Notes under the pieces: model-generated
Databases searched by the model: none
What the model saw: the letters and a program-made list of their open reading frames with translations, nothing else
Told to the model about the DNA's origin: nothing
Shown: positions 10,997-20,499 of the stretch, piece after piece
Numbering within the stretch: the first letter of the stretch is position 1
How the letters are laid out: each line of letters begins with the position of its first letter
Program-made: the position numbers and the translations under genes
From: Magnaporthiopsis rhizophila
Taxonomy: Eukaryota > Ascomycota > Sordariomycetes > Magnaporthales > Magnaporthaceae
Assembly: GCA_003049465.1 (NCBI GenBank)
Contig: PYSS01000111.1
Coordinates: forward strand, 1 to 64,000
Direction: 5' to 3'
DNA: 64,000 nucleotides

Positions 10997-11453
10997 AGGA
11001 TAAGAGTAGGGTAAAAAGTGTCGGGCCGAGAGTACCGCGTAAAATGGGCATAACTAAGTTTGTTTGTATGAATGAGTGGGGTTTGGATTCGAATGAAGCA
11101 CAGCCTTGTTTTGACCAGGAGTGGTTCTGTTTCTTTTAAAAAAGGCTGAAAGAACGCATCAATTGCTTGGGCTGGAAATTCGTTGTGGGCCACCTGTTGT
11201 AAGCCGACGGGCCAGCGAATGTGGGACTGTGGGTTTAAAGCAACCAATGGTTTAGTGGTATGGATCGAACGGCAGTGTTGTCACCCCAAAATGCCCGGCC
11301 TTTAAACGTGGCACAGCCGCGTTTCTTATCCAAGGAAGGGTACATGCGTGTACTTTGGAGCTGTGAACACCACATGGCAGGCTGCACATTCATCCCAATC
11401 ACACCCAACAACGTCGCAACACCTGCAGAATAAAGTTAGTTGGATATCTGGCA

Positions 11454-11759
11454 CTAGTAAAATAAGCGAACAGGCTTAATGCCATCATACGCCCATCGTT
11501 CCGTTTCCCCGGGCTCAATTTTCAGGAAGCGAATTGTTAAAATAAAAAGTAGTGTAGCATTGTCGGCATCGATTATATTTAATAGTTTGACAGCAACACC
11601 CGAATCGCTAGGTGAAGAGCGCCAATTAAGCAATGTTGTTTTGAAGCCACGCTTGACCAAACCCACAAGAACACCACCGCCGTTGCGCTTAATATTCTCA
11701 TCGCATCCGAAATACACCACCCGCCCCGAGACCAGAGGCAGCGCAACCCTTCCCAGCAA
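11454..11759 (-). CDS. Uncertain small minus-strand open frame
   Basis: A 101-codon minus-strand frame with mixed hydrophobic/charged composition (for example GRVVYFGCDENIKRNGGG) lies just upstream of the Mks1-like gene. The plus strand is open too. No family recognised and no splice sites tested; it could be promoter sequence of the neighbouring gene. Confidence 0.22.
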   Translation of the reverse strand: MLGRVALPLVSGRVVYFGCDENIKRNGGGVLVGLVKRGFKTTLLNWRSSPSDSGVAVKLLNIIDADNATLLFILTIRFLKIEPGETERWAYDGIKPVRLFY

Positions 11760-11792
11760 CGCTTAGCCCGCCGAGGGACATCGCGCACCACA

Positions 11793-13562
11793 ATGCCTTG
11801 CCTTCTGAACGCCGCCGTCCTAAAGGTGGACGCCGAGGCCATCCACCGCCTTGACACCCGCAACCCCCAGAACCTTTTCGGCGTATGGACTGGTAAGTAG
11901 CACTTTTGTGGCAGCCCCTCCCGGACCCAGCCGGCGGCTGGCGCTGGATCCCAACTAACACCCATATCAATCTTCGCAAAATGTGCCGACTCTGTCTCTC
12001 AGGGCAGGAGACTAGAGAACCTCTCGTGGAGGCTATGGACCCGCGAGACCTTTTGCGTCGAGCCACGCAACCCGAAAACGTTAATGCCCACCAGCTCGCT
12101 TCCCCGTAACATTGAGAGGAAAAGCAAGCCCTCCCCGGACGACATGCCACAGCTCTCCGGTAGCGTCGATTTGATCGCATCAGAGGAGGCCATCGACTTC
12201 ACCGCCGAGGCCTCTCCACGCATCTGCCGACAGGACTCCTACGCCAGCAGCAGAAATCGCAGCAAGGAGCGCCACATCACCTCGGACGATTTCGAGAAGC
12301 TTGTCGTGGCCATCGTCCACAGCAAAGAGCCCCTGGCCGCTCCCCTGCCCCTGGTCGCCATGCCCATCATCGTCTCCAGCCCTTCTAAAACCGAGAAGCC
12401 CGCACCGGCTCCCAGTTCGCAGCCCCCAGCTCTGGAGCGCTCCGGCTCCACCAGCGATTCGAACAAAGGCTTGCCTCCCCAGTCTGCGAACTCCTCCGAG
12501 CAGTTATCTTTGTCACCCGCTACCCAGTTCTCGCCACCCAGCCACACCGTCGTCCGCGGTTTCTTTACCTCCCATATCCCGATGTTCCAGATTATTACAA
12601 GCCACCCGAGGCTGGCACCGATCAACTCGATTCCCGAGCCAACATTTTCGCCACAAGCCAAGCTGGTGCAGCCTAAAAAGCAGCAGGCCAAGTTCGCGCT
12701 CGGCGGCTCTTCTTGCGACGATTCCCTGAGCAACCGTGGAAATAGCCCCGATATGTCTCGCTAGCCCGTGCCCCAGATTAAGAGGAAAATGTTCCAGGTC
12801 GGCGGCTCTTCCGAGAAAGAGAACTCCCTCAAGAGCGCAATGCACTCGGCAAGGAGCGGCGTGTTCGCTTCTCAAAAAAAGCAGACCTCGTTCAGTAACC
12901 AGCTGGTGACGGGCACCATCCCGGTGCCTGTTATTAACAACGAGCAGTCCGACACCGAGGCCGAGAACGTCAACAAGAGCGCAATTAACAACAACGACGA
13001 CTTATCCGACTGGGAGAACTCGAACGAGAAAAATGGCAAGTCCAGCATTAATAAGGAAACCTTCTTCCAGCGTGTCGACTCCAAAATAAACCTGACCTTG
13101 AGAAGATCACTTATCACTCTGATGCTGGAGCGTAACAACCGCCAAATGAAGCTGGGCAATGGCGCCTCCCAATCGACATCGGCCATCCACCAGGGCCGCC
13201 GCCCACCACGGCAAGGGCCGTCGTTTGTGTCGTCGCTCAAGCCCATCAACGAGATCCCGAGGTCGGCCGCACAGCCCATCCTGACTCCTGCCCTGAACAC
13301 CCACCACCAAGCAGCGCTCTCTCCCAGGACGATAAGGCGCAACATGCTCTCGACGGAGCTGACCGAAAGCCTCCGGCGACATCTCGTCTGGGAGCGGTCA
13401 TGGAAGTCGTCGACGGTTAACGCGGTGCTTAGGCGCCGCCACTCGCACGATGTGGCCAACCCGAAGCAGTCTCCAGACAGGATGGGGGAAGACATCAACC
13501 CCGGCGGTTACAACCAGACCTTTGGCCTTGAGACGACCGGATACAATTACAAGGCCTGGTAG
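11793..13562 (+). CDS. Mks1-like regulator with DUF1752 (AreA-type GATA N-terminal) and DUF3295 regions
   Basis: Exon 1 (11793-11892) starts MPCLLNAAVLKVDAEAI and reads DTRNPQNLFGVWT. Exon 2 resumes at 11971 with VFAKCADSVSQGRRLENLSW, the hallmark of DUF1752. The middle has HITSDDFEKLVVAIV and HTVVRGFFTSHI blocks. The DUF3295 end includes FFQRVDSKINLTLRRSLIT, SAAQPI, HHQAALSPRTIRRNML and TELTESLRRHLVWER. Members are fungal regulators connected to nitrogen/retrograde signalling; the role is inferred from family only. About 563 residues, close to full length. Oddities: the exon 2 acceptor reads CAA instead of CAG although donor GTAAGT and branch CTAAC are perfect; one TAG at 12762 lies at a Gln-compatible place in an otherwise intact 530-codon frame; TAG 13560 follows YNYKAW, which I remember as the usual C-terminus of the family. 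Confidence 0.82.
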
Positions 13563-14225
13563 GCGATATTTTTCCAACGGATGAACGAGGTTGCCGGCTG
13601 TCGCAAAGGAACGGGACCCGCGCGGGGATTTACCTCGCAAACAGCGCGCTCCCGGCCCAGCAGCCGCAGAACGAGTTCGGTATAATATCGGCAGGCCCAA
13701 CAGATCAGCAATCCACGCCCACCGGCCCCCAGTTCGAGTTCCCGTCGGCCTCCCACAATATCTTTACCCCGCGCCACGGCGGGGGACAAAAAAAACCTCC
13801 CTCTCCGGCACATGGAGGGTCAGGCACGGAAATCACCAGTTCCGTGCGGACCAGCACCGCCTCCCCGCGAGGAGCTTCCGGCGCTGTCCCCGCCCATCGC
13901 CTTCCCCATGCGACGGCCTCCCAGGCCGCCCCGCGCCCCTCAAGCAACGCCGCCAGCGAGAAGCGCTGGACCGACAGCAGGCAGGGGCAGCAAAAGAATA
14001 AATGGAATAAAGTGAGGTGCGGAACAAGCAGCCCCGGAATGTTTGGAAATCACAATCGAAAGAGATGTCCTCGCTACAGGCGGGTCCAGATCGGGGCGAA
14101 AGGAGGAGGAGGAAAAAGAAAAAGAAAGGAATAATTAGACTGCTACCGCAGGAGACTATCGGTTTGTACTGTTTGCCCCAAGCCTCGCGCACTGCCTTGC
14201 CGGCACACTTGCATCACCAAGGTCT
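13563..14225 (+). other. GC-rich region with competing open frames
   Basis: After TAG 13560, frame 2 continues with coding-like composition (GDIFPTDERGCRL, then Q/P/S-rich) to about 14130. Frame 1 has a K/E/Q-rich stretch with two TAA codons at 13999 and 14008 in a KE-x-ME-x-SEV context. No intron joins them clearly. It may be a second gene or a downstream extension of the Mks1-like gene. Left unassigned. Confidence 0.3.
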
Positions 14226-14231
14226 GCAGGC

Positions 14232-14650
14232 TTAATTCACGCTAGCACGCCCCAACGCCAGCACTTGTTCTAAGGCGATCCAAAATCCCACGTCCTCGCT
14301 GGTTCCATGATAGCCACAAAACACAATCCGCCCATCTATCTTTTTTAAACACAACCAATTACCCTGGCCCCGCTTTATCATGGTACGCGCAAAACAGTTG
14401 CGTCCTGTCACCGCATTCCAAAATACAACCTGGCCGGCCCGGGCCGAAACTATCGCAGACTCCGGCTGCCACCGCGGTACCTGCTCTGAAACCTCGATGG
14501 CGGTTGTGGTCCTAATTGTGATCCCGGAAGGCGGGATGCCGGTATTTTGCGGCATCGTGATCGACGTTGGGGGCGGTATCGCCGAGTAATGGCCGAAACA
14601 GCGTTTGTTGTCGGCTTGCGTGCGAAGGTTGAAAGGCGAAAACGCACGAT
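14232..14650 (-). CDS. Hypothetical minus-strand protein
   Basis: The minus-strand frame open from about 14650 to TAA 14234-14232 has natural composition: P/T-rich start (HYSAIPPPTSITMPQNTG), then a compact aromatic-rich end including PRWQPESAIVSARAGQVVFW, GNWLCLKKIDGRIVFCGYHG and EDVGFWIALEQVLALG. The first TGA after the TAA is six codons on. Family not recognised; the 5' end is not defined and may continue beyond 14650. Confidence 0.35.
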
Positions 14651-14678
14651 GAGATGTGAACGTTGATGGTGCTTTAGC

Positions 14679-15320
14679 GTGTATATTGCGGAAAAAACGT
14701 TCTCGCCGCTTTCGATATTACCGCCGCTCTCGCCAATACTGGAACTGTCGAGAAACTGGACGTTCGACGGTCGCCGAGCAGACTGCTGGACTGCGGGGAG
14801 GCGAGAGAAGGGCGCTAGAAAGGCGTATGGGTCGAATGTTTACGGCTCCCCAAACGAGCATGGACGAAATATTGGGGTACTCCCCGAGCTTCCGGAATGG
14901 ATCTTTCCCACTCGGGGCCTTTCGCCCGATTGTAGGCGGCGGAATAACAAGCGTGGTGCCAAGGATTGGGCGCTAGCAGCTGTGATAGGCGCCGAATAGC
15001 GGCCCGGCAACCAAACTAAAAACGGGTTTATAGGATTGTCAAATCGCCGTCCATAAGCCGAGTCGATACGACGCAACCTCGTTCGAGAGCAGGGGTGTGC
15101 ATTTTACGCTCACGCCCACCGTGCTCGCAGCCCGGTATCCATCCGCGACGACAGGGGAAACAACCCGGGCGAACGAACGTCGGTTGGACTGATCTTGATC
15201 GCTGGATTTTGTGGATGCGGTTTCGATCGGCCAGCGCTAATGACGCAGCACCAAGCCGACCTTGGAAAGGGCCCAGGAGGAAACACCTCCCAGGTGACCC
15301 TTGCGCTTGGTGCACCTTGA
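14679..15320 (+). CDS. Hypothetical open frame interrupted by TAG/TAA
   Basis: A frame from 14679 reads about 106 codons (ELSRNWTFDGRRADCW, then LPELPEWIFPTRGL) to TAG 14997, and continues without TGA through TAA 15054 to TGA at 15318. Composition is protein-like but I recognise no family, and the minus strand is also largely open. Treat as tentative. Confidence 0.25.
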
Positions 15321-15608
15321 GAAGCAGGGGATCCCGTCATTTACGAACTTCGACGAGCGGCGCGCCACCAGGTTAAGTGAGCGCCAGGCTCCGGAATCAG
15401 CCCCACTCCTGCATTCGAAAGAGGCTGAGTGAGCGCCAGCCTTGCCCACCCCCACCCGGCTCACCTTGTATTGTGCTGGGCTACGTACGGTCCGGCTCCC
15501 GCGCTGCCTGCTGGGCGCCCACTCCCCCCACCCAAAGCAGCTTCATTTTAGAAGGCTGTCGCTTCCTTTCACACTCTGGCGTCTCGCGCGCTCCAAAGGC
15601 CGTAAGCC

Positions 15609-15953
15609 ATGTCACAAGGCCCCACCAGCCAGCACTTTCCCGCCGAAGAGGGCGAGGGCAGGTAAGCGAAAACACGATTAATCCCTGACAACGACCGTGT
15701 CTTTCGGCCTTGCTAACAGCCGACGCCGCTCTGGTTGTTCGTCCCGTTTTGGACGCGGAAGTCCGAGGCCGATTTCACGATCCCAACCATCATGGGTGTC
15801 GACGGTCCCGCCGCGGCCGGCATCGGGCTCGACCAAAACAACGCGGGCGTCCCACGCCCTCCCGCCCCAAGGGCAGCAGCCAACAAGGACTTCGGCAAGG
15901 TGTACGAGACTCAACGGACAGCGCAACTCCCGCCAGCCCGGGCGTGGAGGTGA
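15609..15953 (+). CDS. Tentative two-exon gene
   Basis: ATG 15609 (MSQGPTSQHFPAEEGEG) leads to a well-formed intron, 15662-15719: donor GTAAGC, branch and acceptor TGCTAACAG. Downstream, the most protein-like frame is TRKSEADFTIPTIMGVDG to about 15953, but the splice as drawn enters the neighbouring frame (SRRRSGCSS...). The intron is convincing, the product is not. No family recognised. Confidence 0.28.
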
Positions 15954-16136
15954 AAGAGCCCGGGATGTTAGGCAGCGTGCCGGCAGCCAATAGTTCCTCG
16001 CCACGAGCACGGCGGCAGTGTCTGCCTCGTTGAGCGACAGTGAAGTCAGGGTCAAAGTGACGCGCTGGGCATCAACCATGGTGGGATTCGTTGCCACGTC
16101 ATCAGGCATCAGGAAAATTTTGGTCACTCGAGGCAA

Positions 16137-16679
16137 ATCTGGTCGGGCGTGTCGCAGCTAAAAGCGTTGCCAATGCGAGGGATATCGCCCGAATCCTGCC
16201 TACCCCTGCCGTAACGCGCTATCGGCTGCGGTTTTGGGTATCCACTGGTGCAAGCAGCGCGCAAAACGCTTGGAGGTGGCTGCATGCTAATTAATTTAAT
16301 AGCCTTCCACTCGAAAAACATGTCACATTCGCTTGGAGGATTCGCAAATCTTTGCCCAAAAAAGAATGCGAAACCTACCGTGCTTCCCTTTGTGTCGCTA
16401 TTATTTTTTGACCGCCTGGGTATACCCTTGGCCGATTGGGTAAAAATTGCAATGCTGCGACAGGGAGGTTGAATTAGGCCTTGCCCGGGCTTGGTGAGGG
16501 TTTTTACTGTTTTGTTTGTTTATCATGGCCTTTGTGAGGCTTTAAAAGCGTCGCCTCGTTTGCCGTCATGGCATATGTATTCATCCGGCCAAGCACCTTT
16601 CGATATCCGATGCTCAGCTTCCAATCCCCTTGCATCCATTGATCCCCGAAATTTGATCTGAGCGCGCTTCCCCCTTTTT
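16137..16679. other. Probable promoter region of the ABC transporter
   Basis: No coding frame above 75 codons with support. T-rich stretches precede the ATG at 16680. No specific operator recognised. Confidence 0.35.
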
Positions 16680-19370
16680 ATGAACCACCTTCTTTATAAC
16701 GGCCGAAACGCGGTCCTCATTATCCTCTTTCTCCTAAATGTAGCCCCGAAACTGCGTTCGCTCTTGGCAGGAAAAAGCCTCATTACGGATTCGGTTGACT
16801 GCAAATTCCCCCATGTTTTTACGACCCTGTCGATTCTTTTGGTAGTTTCCTACCTTTTCGATCCCGTCGTTTTCGCGGTTCAGTCGCTCAGAAGTAGCGG
16901 CTATCTTCCCAACAACACTACCGCCGTCTCCAATATCGCCTTTGGCTGCTTCGTCGCTGCCCGCTTGCCGACCATCTCGACCGAAAAGACGGCCGTCTCA
17001 CGCGTAGCCTACAACGCGTATTAGCCGCTTCTCCTCCTCGTCGAGGCTGCTTCGTCGGTCCGCGTCCTGTTGCGACCCTCACTGCCGTCGCCGTATGCGC
17101 AACTACTCACCTCTCTTCCGATCTTGCGAGCGTTTTTATATTTTGGCCTTTTTGGTCTCCTTGTTCCCTTTTGTTATAACGGCTACAAACGGATCCGGTC
17201 CGGCCTCAAAAACGCAGGCGTCAAGAACGGCGGTGACGGCCAAGATACCGACATTAATGGCGATAGCAACAAAATCGGCGGCAACAATGATACCGACGAT
17301 TTGGATATGAAGAAGATTATCGAAAATAAAGTCAAGGAGCTTGGCGGATGGATCCCCTATCTGGCATCGTTCCACATCTTTCTCAAATTCACATGGCCGC
17401 CAAACCCCTGGCTAAGGACACGCTTCGTCGTCACCTTTGTCCTGCTCATGATGCAACGCATGGTTGGCATCCTCCGGCCGCTCCAGACAGCCAAGCTTAT
17501 CGATGCGATAAACCTGAGGAAAAATCCGTGGGCCCAGTTCGCAATTTTTCTCGGCCTCCGCGCCATCGACTCAGATTTATGCCTCGGCTGGATGACATCG
17601 CTGGCATAGCTCGACATCAAGCTCGCACGTCGGGCCCATTTTAAATCGAGCATCCAGTCCAAAGTGATATGCTTGGACTATTTCCACCTGCGCTCCCGGG
17701 CCACCGATATCATCACGGCCATCAACAACGCTGAAGGGGTGGATAAGCTGCTCGACATCTTGATCTTTGGCTTTTTCCCCAACCTCGGGACGCTTTTGAT
17801 CGCCGGCTACGGCATGTGGGCACGCTTTGGAACAACCATAATACTAATCCTTTTTTGCATAATTATTACCTGTATCTGCTCCGAAAAGAAATTCGTAGCT
17901 GTGTACCTCGTGAAATACAGCCGTTACGCCAAGTCGAGAGACAGCCAAAAGCGCCGCCGTCAGGACGGCATTCGGGGATGGGCCACCGTATCTGCCCACA
18001 ACATAGTATCGCATAAGAACAAAACCTACAAACGGAAGGTGGGCAACCTTATAATCCAAACGCGCGATTACAGCCTGTCTTGCCTTATATTCTCATGCAT
18101 CGACAAAGCGATATGCCAGGTCGCGAGCGGCCTTGGCTAGGCTTTAGTTATTCTCATAGTGCTCAACCACAAGGCCACCATAGGCTCTCTAACCGCCTTT
18201 CTCGGGCTCTGGGACACCCTGATGGGCCCTCTTGAGTACTTCAAGGCATTTGTCACCGATACCTTAGAACAGCTCGCCGACATGGTTCGGCTGAAGAAAC
18301 TGATGGAGGAAGAGCCACAAATCCGGGATGGCAACGAATATCTGGCGTTCGGCAACGGCACGATCTGCTTGGAAAATGTTAGTTTGACCTATCCGGGCAG
18401 CGGAACCAAGGTCGTCACCAAACTGAGCCTGACGATCGAGGGGGGGACCAAAGTGGCCTTTATAGGCCCCAGCGGCACCGGCAAGTCGACGATTCTCGGG
18501 ATCATAACGCAGAGGCTTCTCCCGACCGGAGGGCGCGTCCTGATCGACGGCCAGAACATTGCTACGCTTTTTAGGGACTCGTGAGTGAAACTAATCCTTT
18601 AATACTAATACTTCCGCCACGTTAAATAATAAATGATAATTCTGTGTGCCGACTAATTGTACGCGGGTCTGAGAAACAATATGCTGATTTAGTAGCACCC
18701 GACCAAGCCTGTAAAAGCCCATCGGTATAATGGTACAAGATCCACACATTTTTAACAGGACCGTCCTGTTCAATGTCTGCTACGGAAAGCCGGGCGCCAC
18801 TATGGAAGAGGTCGATGCGGCCTGCAAAAGTGCTGGCATTTACGACACTATCATAAGCCGCCCGGGCGGATACAATGCCAAGATAAGTCTAAACGGAAAA
18901 TGCGTAACCCCCCAAAAATCGCAAACCATGCCCGCTTCCGATAGAGCATCATTGCTAACACCGGCGCAGTAACTTCTCGGGTGGCGAGCGCCAGCGGCTG
19001 CTGCTTGCTCGGCTGTTCCTACAGAAACCCAAGATTGTGCTTATCGACGAGGGCACCAGCGCCCTCGACTCCGAGACCGAATCCGACATCAAGCGGGCCA
19101 TTGCGAGGGAGTTATCCGAGAGCACGGTGATTACCATTGCGTACGTATTGTTTTTTTTTCTTTCCATTTCTCCCTGACCTTTATCTACCTAACATGGAGC
19201 GACGTTGGGGCTAATTGGTTTGCAGCCACCGGCTTTCCGCCATCCGGGACGCCGACCGCATCATCGTTTTTGGCGAAAAATGCCAGATTGTAGAAGATGG
19301 CACCCACAACGAGCTTGTGGCCCGGAACGGCACCTACACTGGGTACTGGAACAAACACCTCGGCCTTTAA
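16680..19370 (+). CDS. HMT1/Atm1-type vacuolar ABC half-transporter
   Basis: Four exons: 16680-18580, 18708-18903, 18970-19140, 19226-19370. Introns 18581-18707, 18904-18969 and 19141-19225 have GTGAGT, GTAACC and GTACGT donors. An N-terminal hydrophobic extension, a six-helix region and one nucleotide-binding domain follow in order: Walker A GPSGTGKST (about 18470), Q-loop VQDPHIFN, signature FSGGERQR (about 18980), Walker B IVLIDEGTSALD, H-loop HRLSAIRDADR. Such fungal half-transporters (heavy-metal tolerance type) act at the vacuolar membrane; the substrate is inferred only. About 800 residues. TAG at 17022, 17607 and 18138 and TAA at 18712 interrupt otherwise conserved sequence, all Gln-compatible; no TGA. 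One splice (18903/18970) is off frame by one base, so decay is possible. Reading past TAA 19368 gives a charged tail, spliced to TGA near 19550. Confidence 0.85.
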
Positions 19371-20180
19371 CGGCTCGCAGGCGCCGACCCGCCCGACGAC
19401 GCCGATTAACTAATATATGACGTTAAGCGCGAGAAGGTTCAGCTTTAGAGGTATTATTTTCATTTGTTTTTTATCTATCCCATTAATGACTGTGCGTAAT
19501 AGTGACCCTCCGCGCAGAAGTTCCGTGCGTGCCCTACTTTGACTCCATGGACGTGCCCTCAGGTGTTTGCGAGCCCGGAGGAGAGGCCGGAGGGGAGGGT
19601 TGAGGGGAGGCGAAGGGTCGGAAAAGTCGGGGTTTTAAAAGGGTTCTCAGGCCTCGGAGGGGGCCATCGGGGTCCCCGACGTGACCTAAGTGGGTTGGAG
19701 AGTCTCCTCGGCCTCGTTATACCGCGTGAAGGTAAAGGGGGCCGAAGATCGGGCCGGAGTTAGGCTCTCCTGGCGCCGGCGCCTGAGACGGAGGGAGGGC
19801 CTACGAGGCATGGCCTCAAGTAGGGGGTAGGTAACGGAGTCTGTCGGAGTAATATTCCGGCATTTTCTGGTGCATGCAACAGGGACAACATCACATGCTT
19901 TTTGGCTAGGGAAAGGGCTTGATTACAGAGGTTAGCCCCAGAGGCTAGAGGTTGGCCCCTGGCCGTGGCGGGACTTCTTCCCTGTGCACAATTGAAGGAC
20001 TTTCCCAGATCATAGAGATCACTGTTCACCACTTTGGAGATCTCCGAGCCGACAAAACAGGAGTACAGACTCTTTCAACAGAGTTGAAAAAATGAATATA
20101 GGCTGGATTGGTCTCTGCTGTACCTGTATCTGGAGCGCCAGAGGGTCACCCTTATATATTACGTAAATATTTGGCTTTTG
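19371..20180. other. GC-rich intergenic region with repeat remnant
   Basis: Purine-rich GAGG/GGGG stretch at 19560-19760 and no supported gene. Contains the repeat at about 19985-20062 that is shared with 29837-30131. Confidence 0.4.
19985..20062 (-). repeat. Dispersed repeat fragment
   Basis: On the minus strand this stretch (GTCGGCTCGGAGATCTCCAA and onward to GTGCACA) matches 29870-29945 on the plus strand with only scattered differences. It marks a second copy of the 295-bp insert found in the transposon at 29837-30131. Confidence 0.7.
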
Positions 20181-20190
20181 AGCTTCCAAG

Positions 20191-20496
20191 GACCCTACAG
20201 TACCTTCGCCGGCCGGCCTCAGGCAGCAGCAAGAACAATAGCACCAGCAGGGGGTGGCAAACCCTTTAAGCATTTAAACGAGGGGAGCTGGCGGTGGTAT
20301 CGAGGGTCAAGAGATGATGAACGCGTCGGCTGCCCAGGGGCAGTATCCAACCAGACAGTCTGGTGCCCAAGGGGAATCGGCAAAGCCCAACATGTCTTAC
20401 GCCGAGTGGATATTCGAATGCTTCAAAGAGAGCGATTTTAAACGAATGGAACGGCAGAAAATTTACGACTGGTTTAACAAAAATTATTGCAGAGTC
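20191..20496 (+). CDS. Forkhead-like domain fragment with Q-rich N-terminus
   Basis: The frame from 20191 carries a Q-rich segment (GLRQQQEQ, TAG 20239, HQQ, then TAA 20275), a G/S-rich linker, and MSYAEWIFECFKESDFKRM followed by ERQKIYDWFNKNY near 20390-20490. This resembles the start of a forkhead (winged-helix) DNA-binding domain (consensus SYAELI...IYxWI...Y). The rest of the domain (W-K-N-S-I-R-H-N) was not found within the next 150 bases, so an intron or truncation follows. Both stops lie among Gln codons. Function as a transcription factor is inferred. Confidence 0.38.
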
Positions 20497-20499
20497 GGC

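Noticed and set aside
12239..12733. Minus-strand 164-codon frame, and 12872-13498 minus
   Set aside because: Antisense shadows of the well-conserved Mks1-like gene.
16680..18580. A-to-I editing of TAG to TGG (Trp), known in some ascomycetes during sexual development
   Set aside because: It could fit isolated TAGs, but not TAA/TAG inside polyGln or Q-rich runs, where Gln is the obvious residue.
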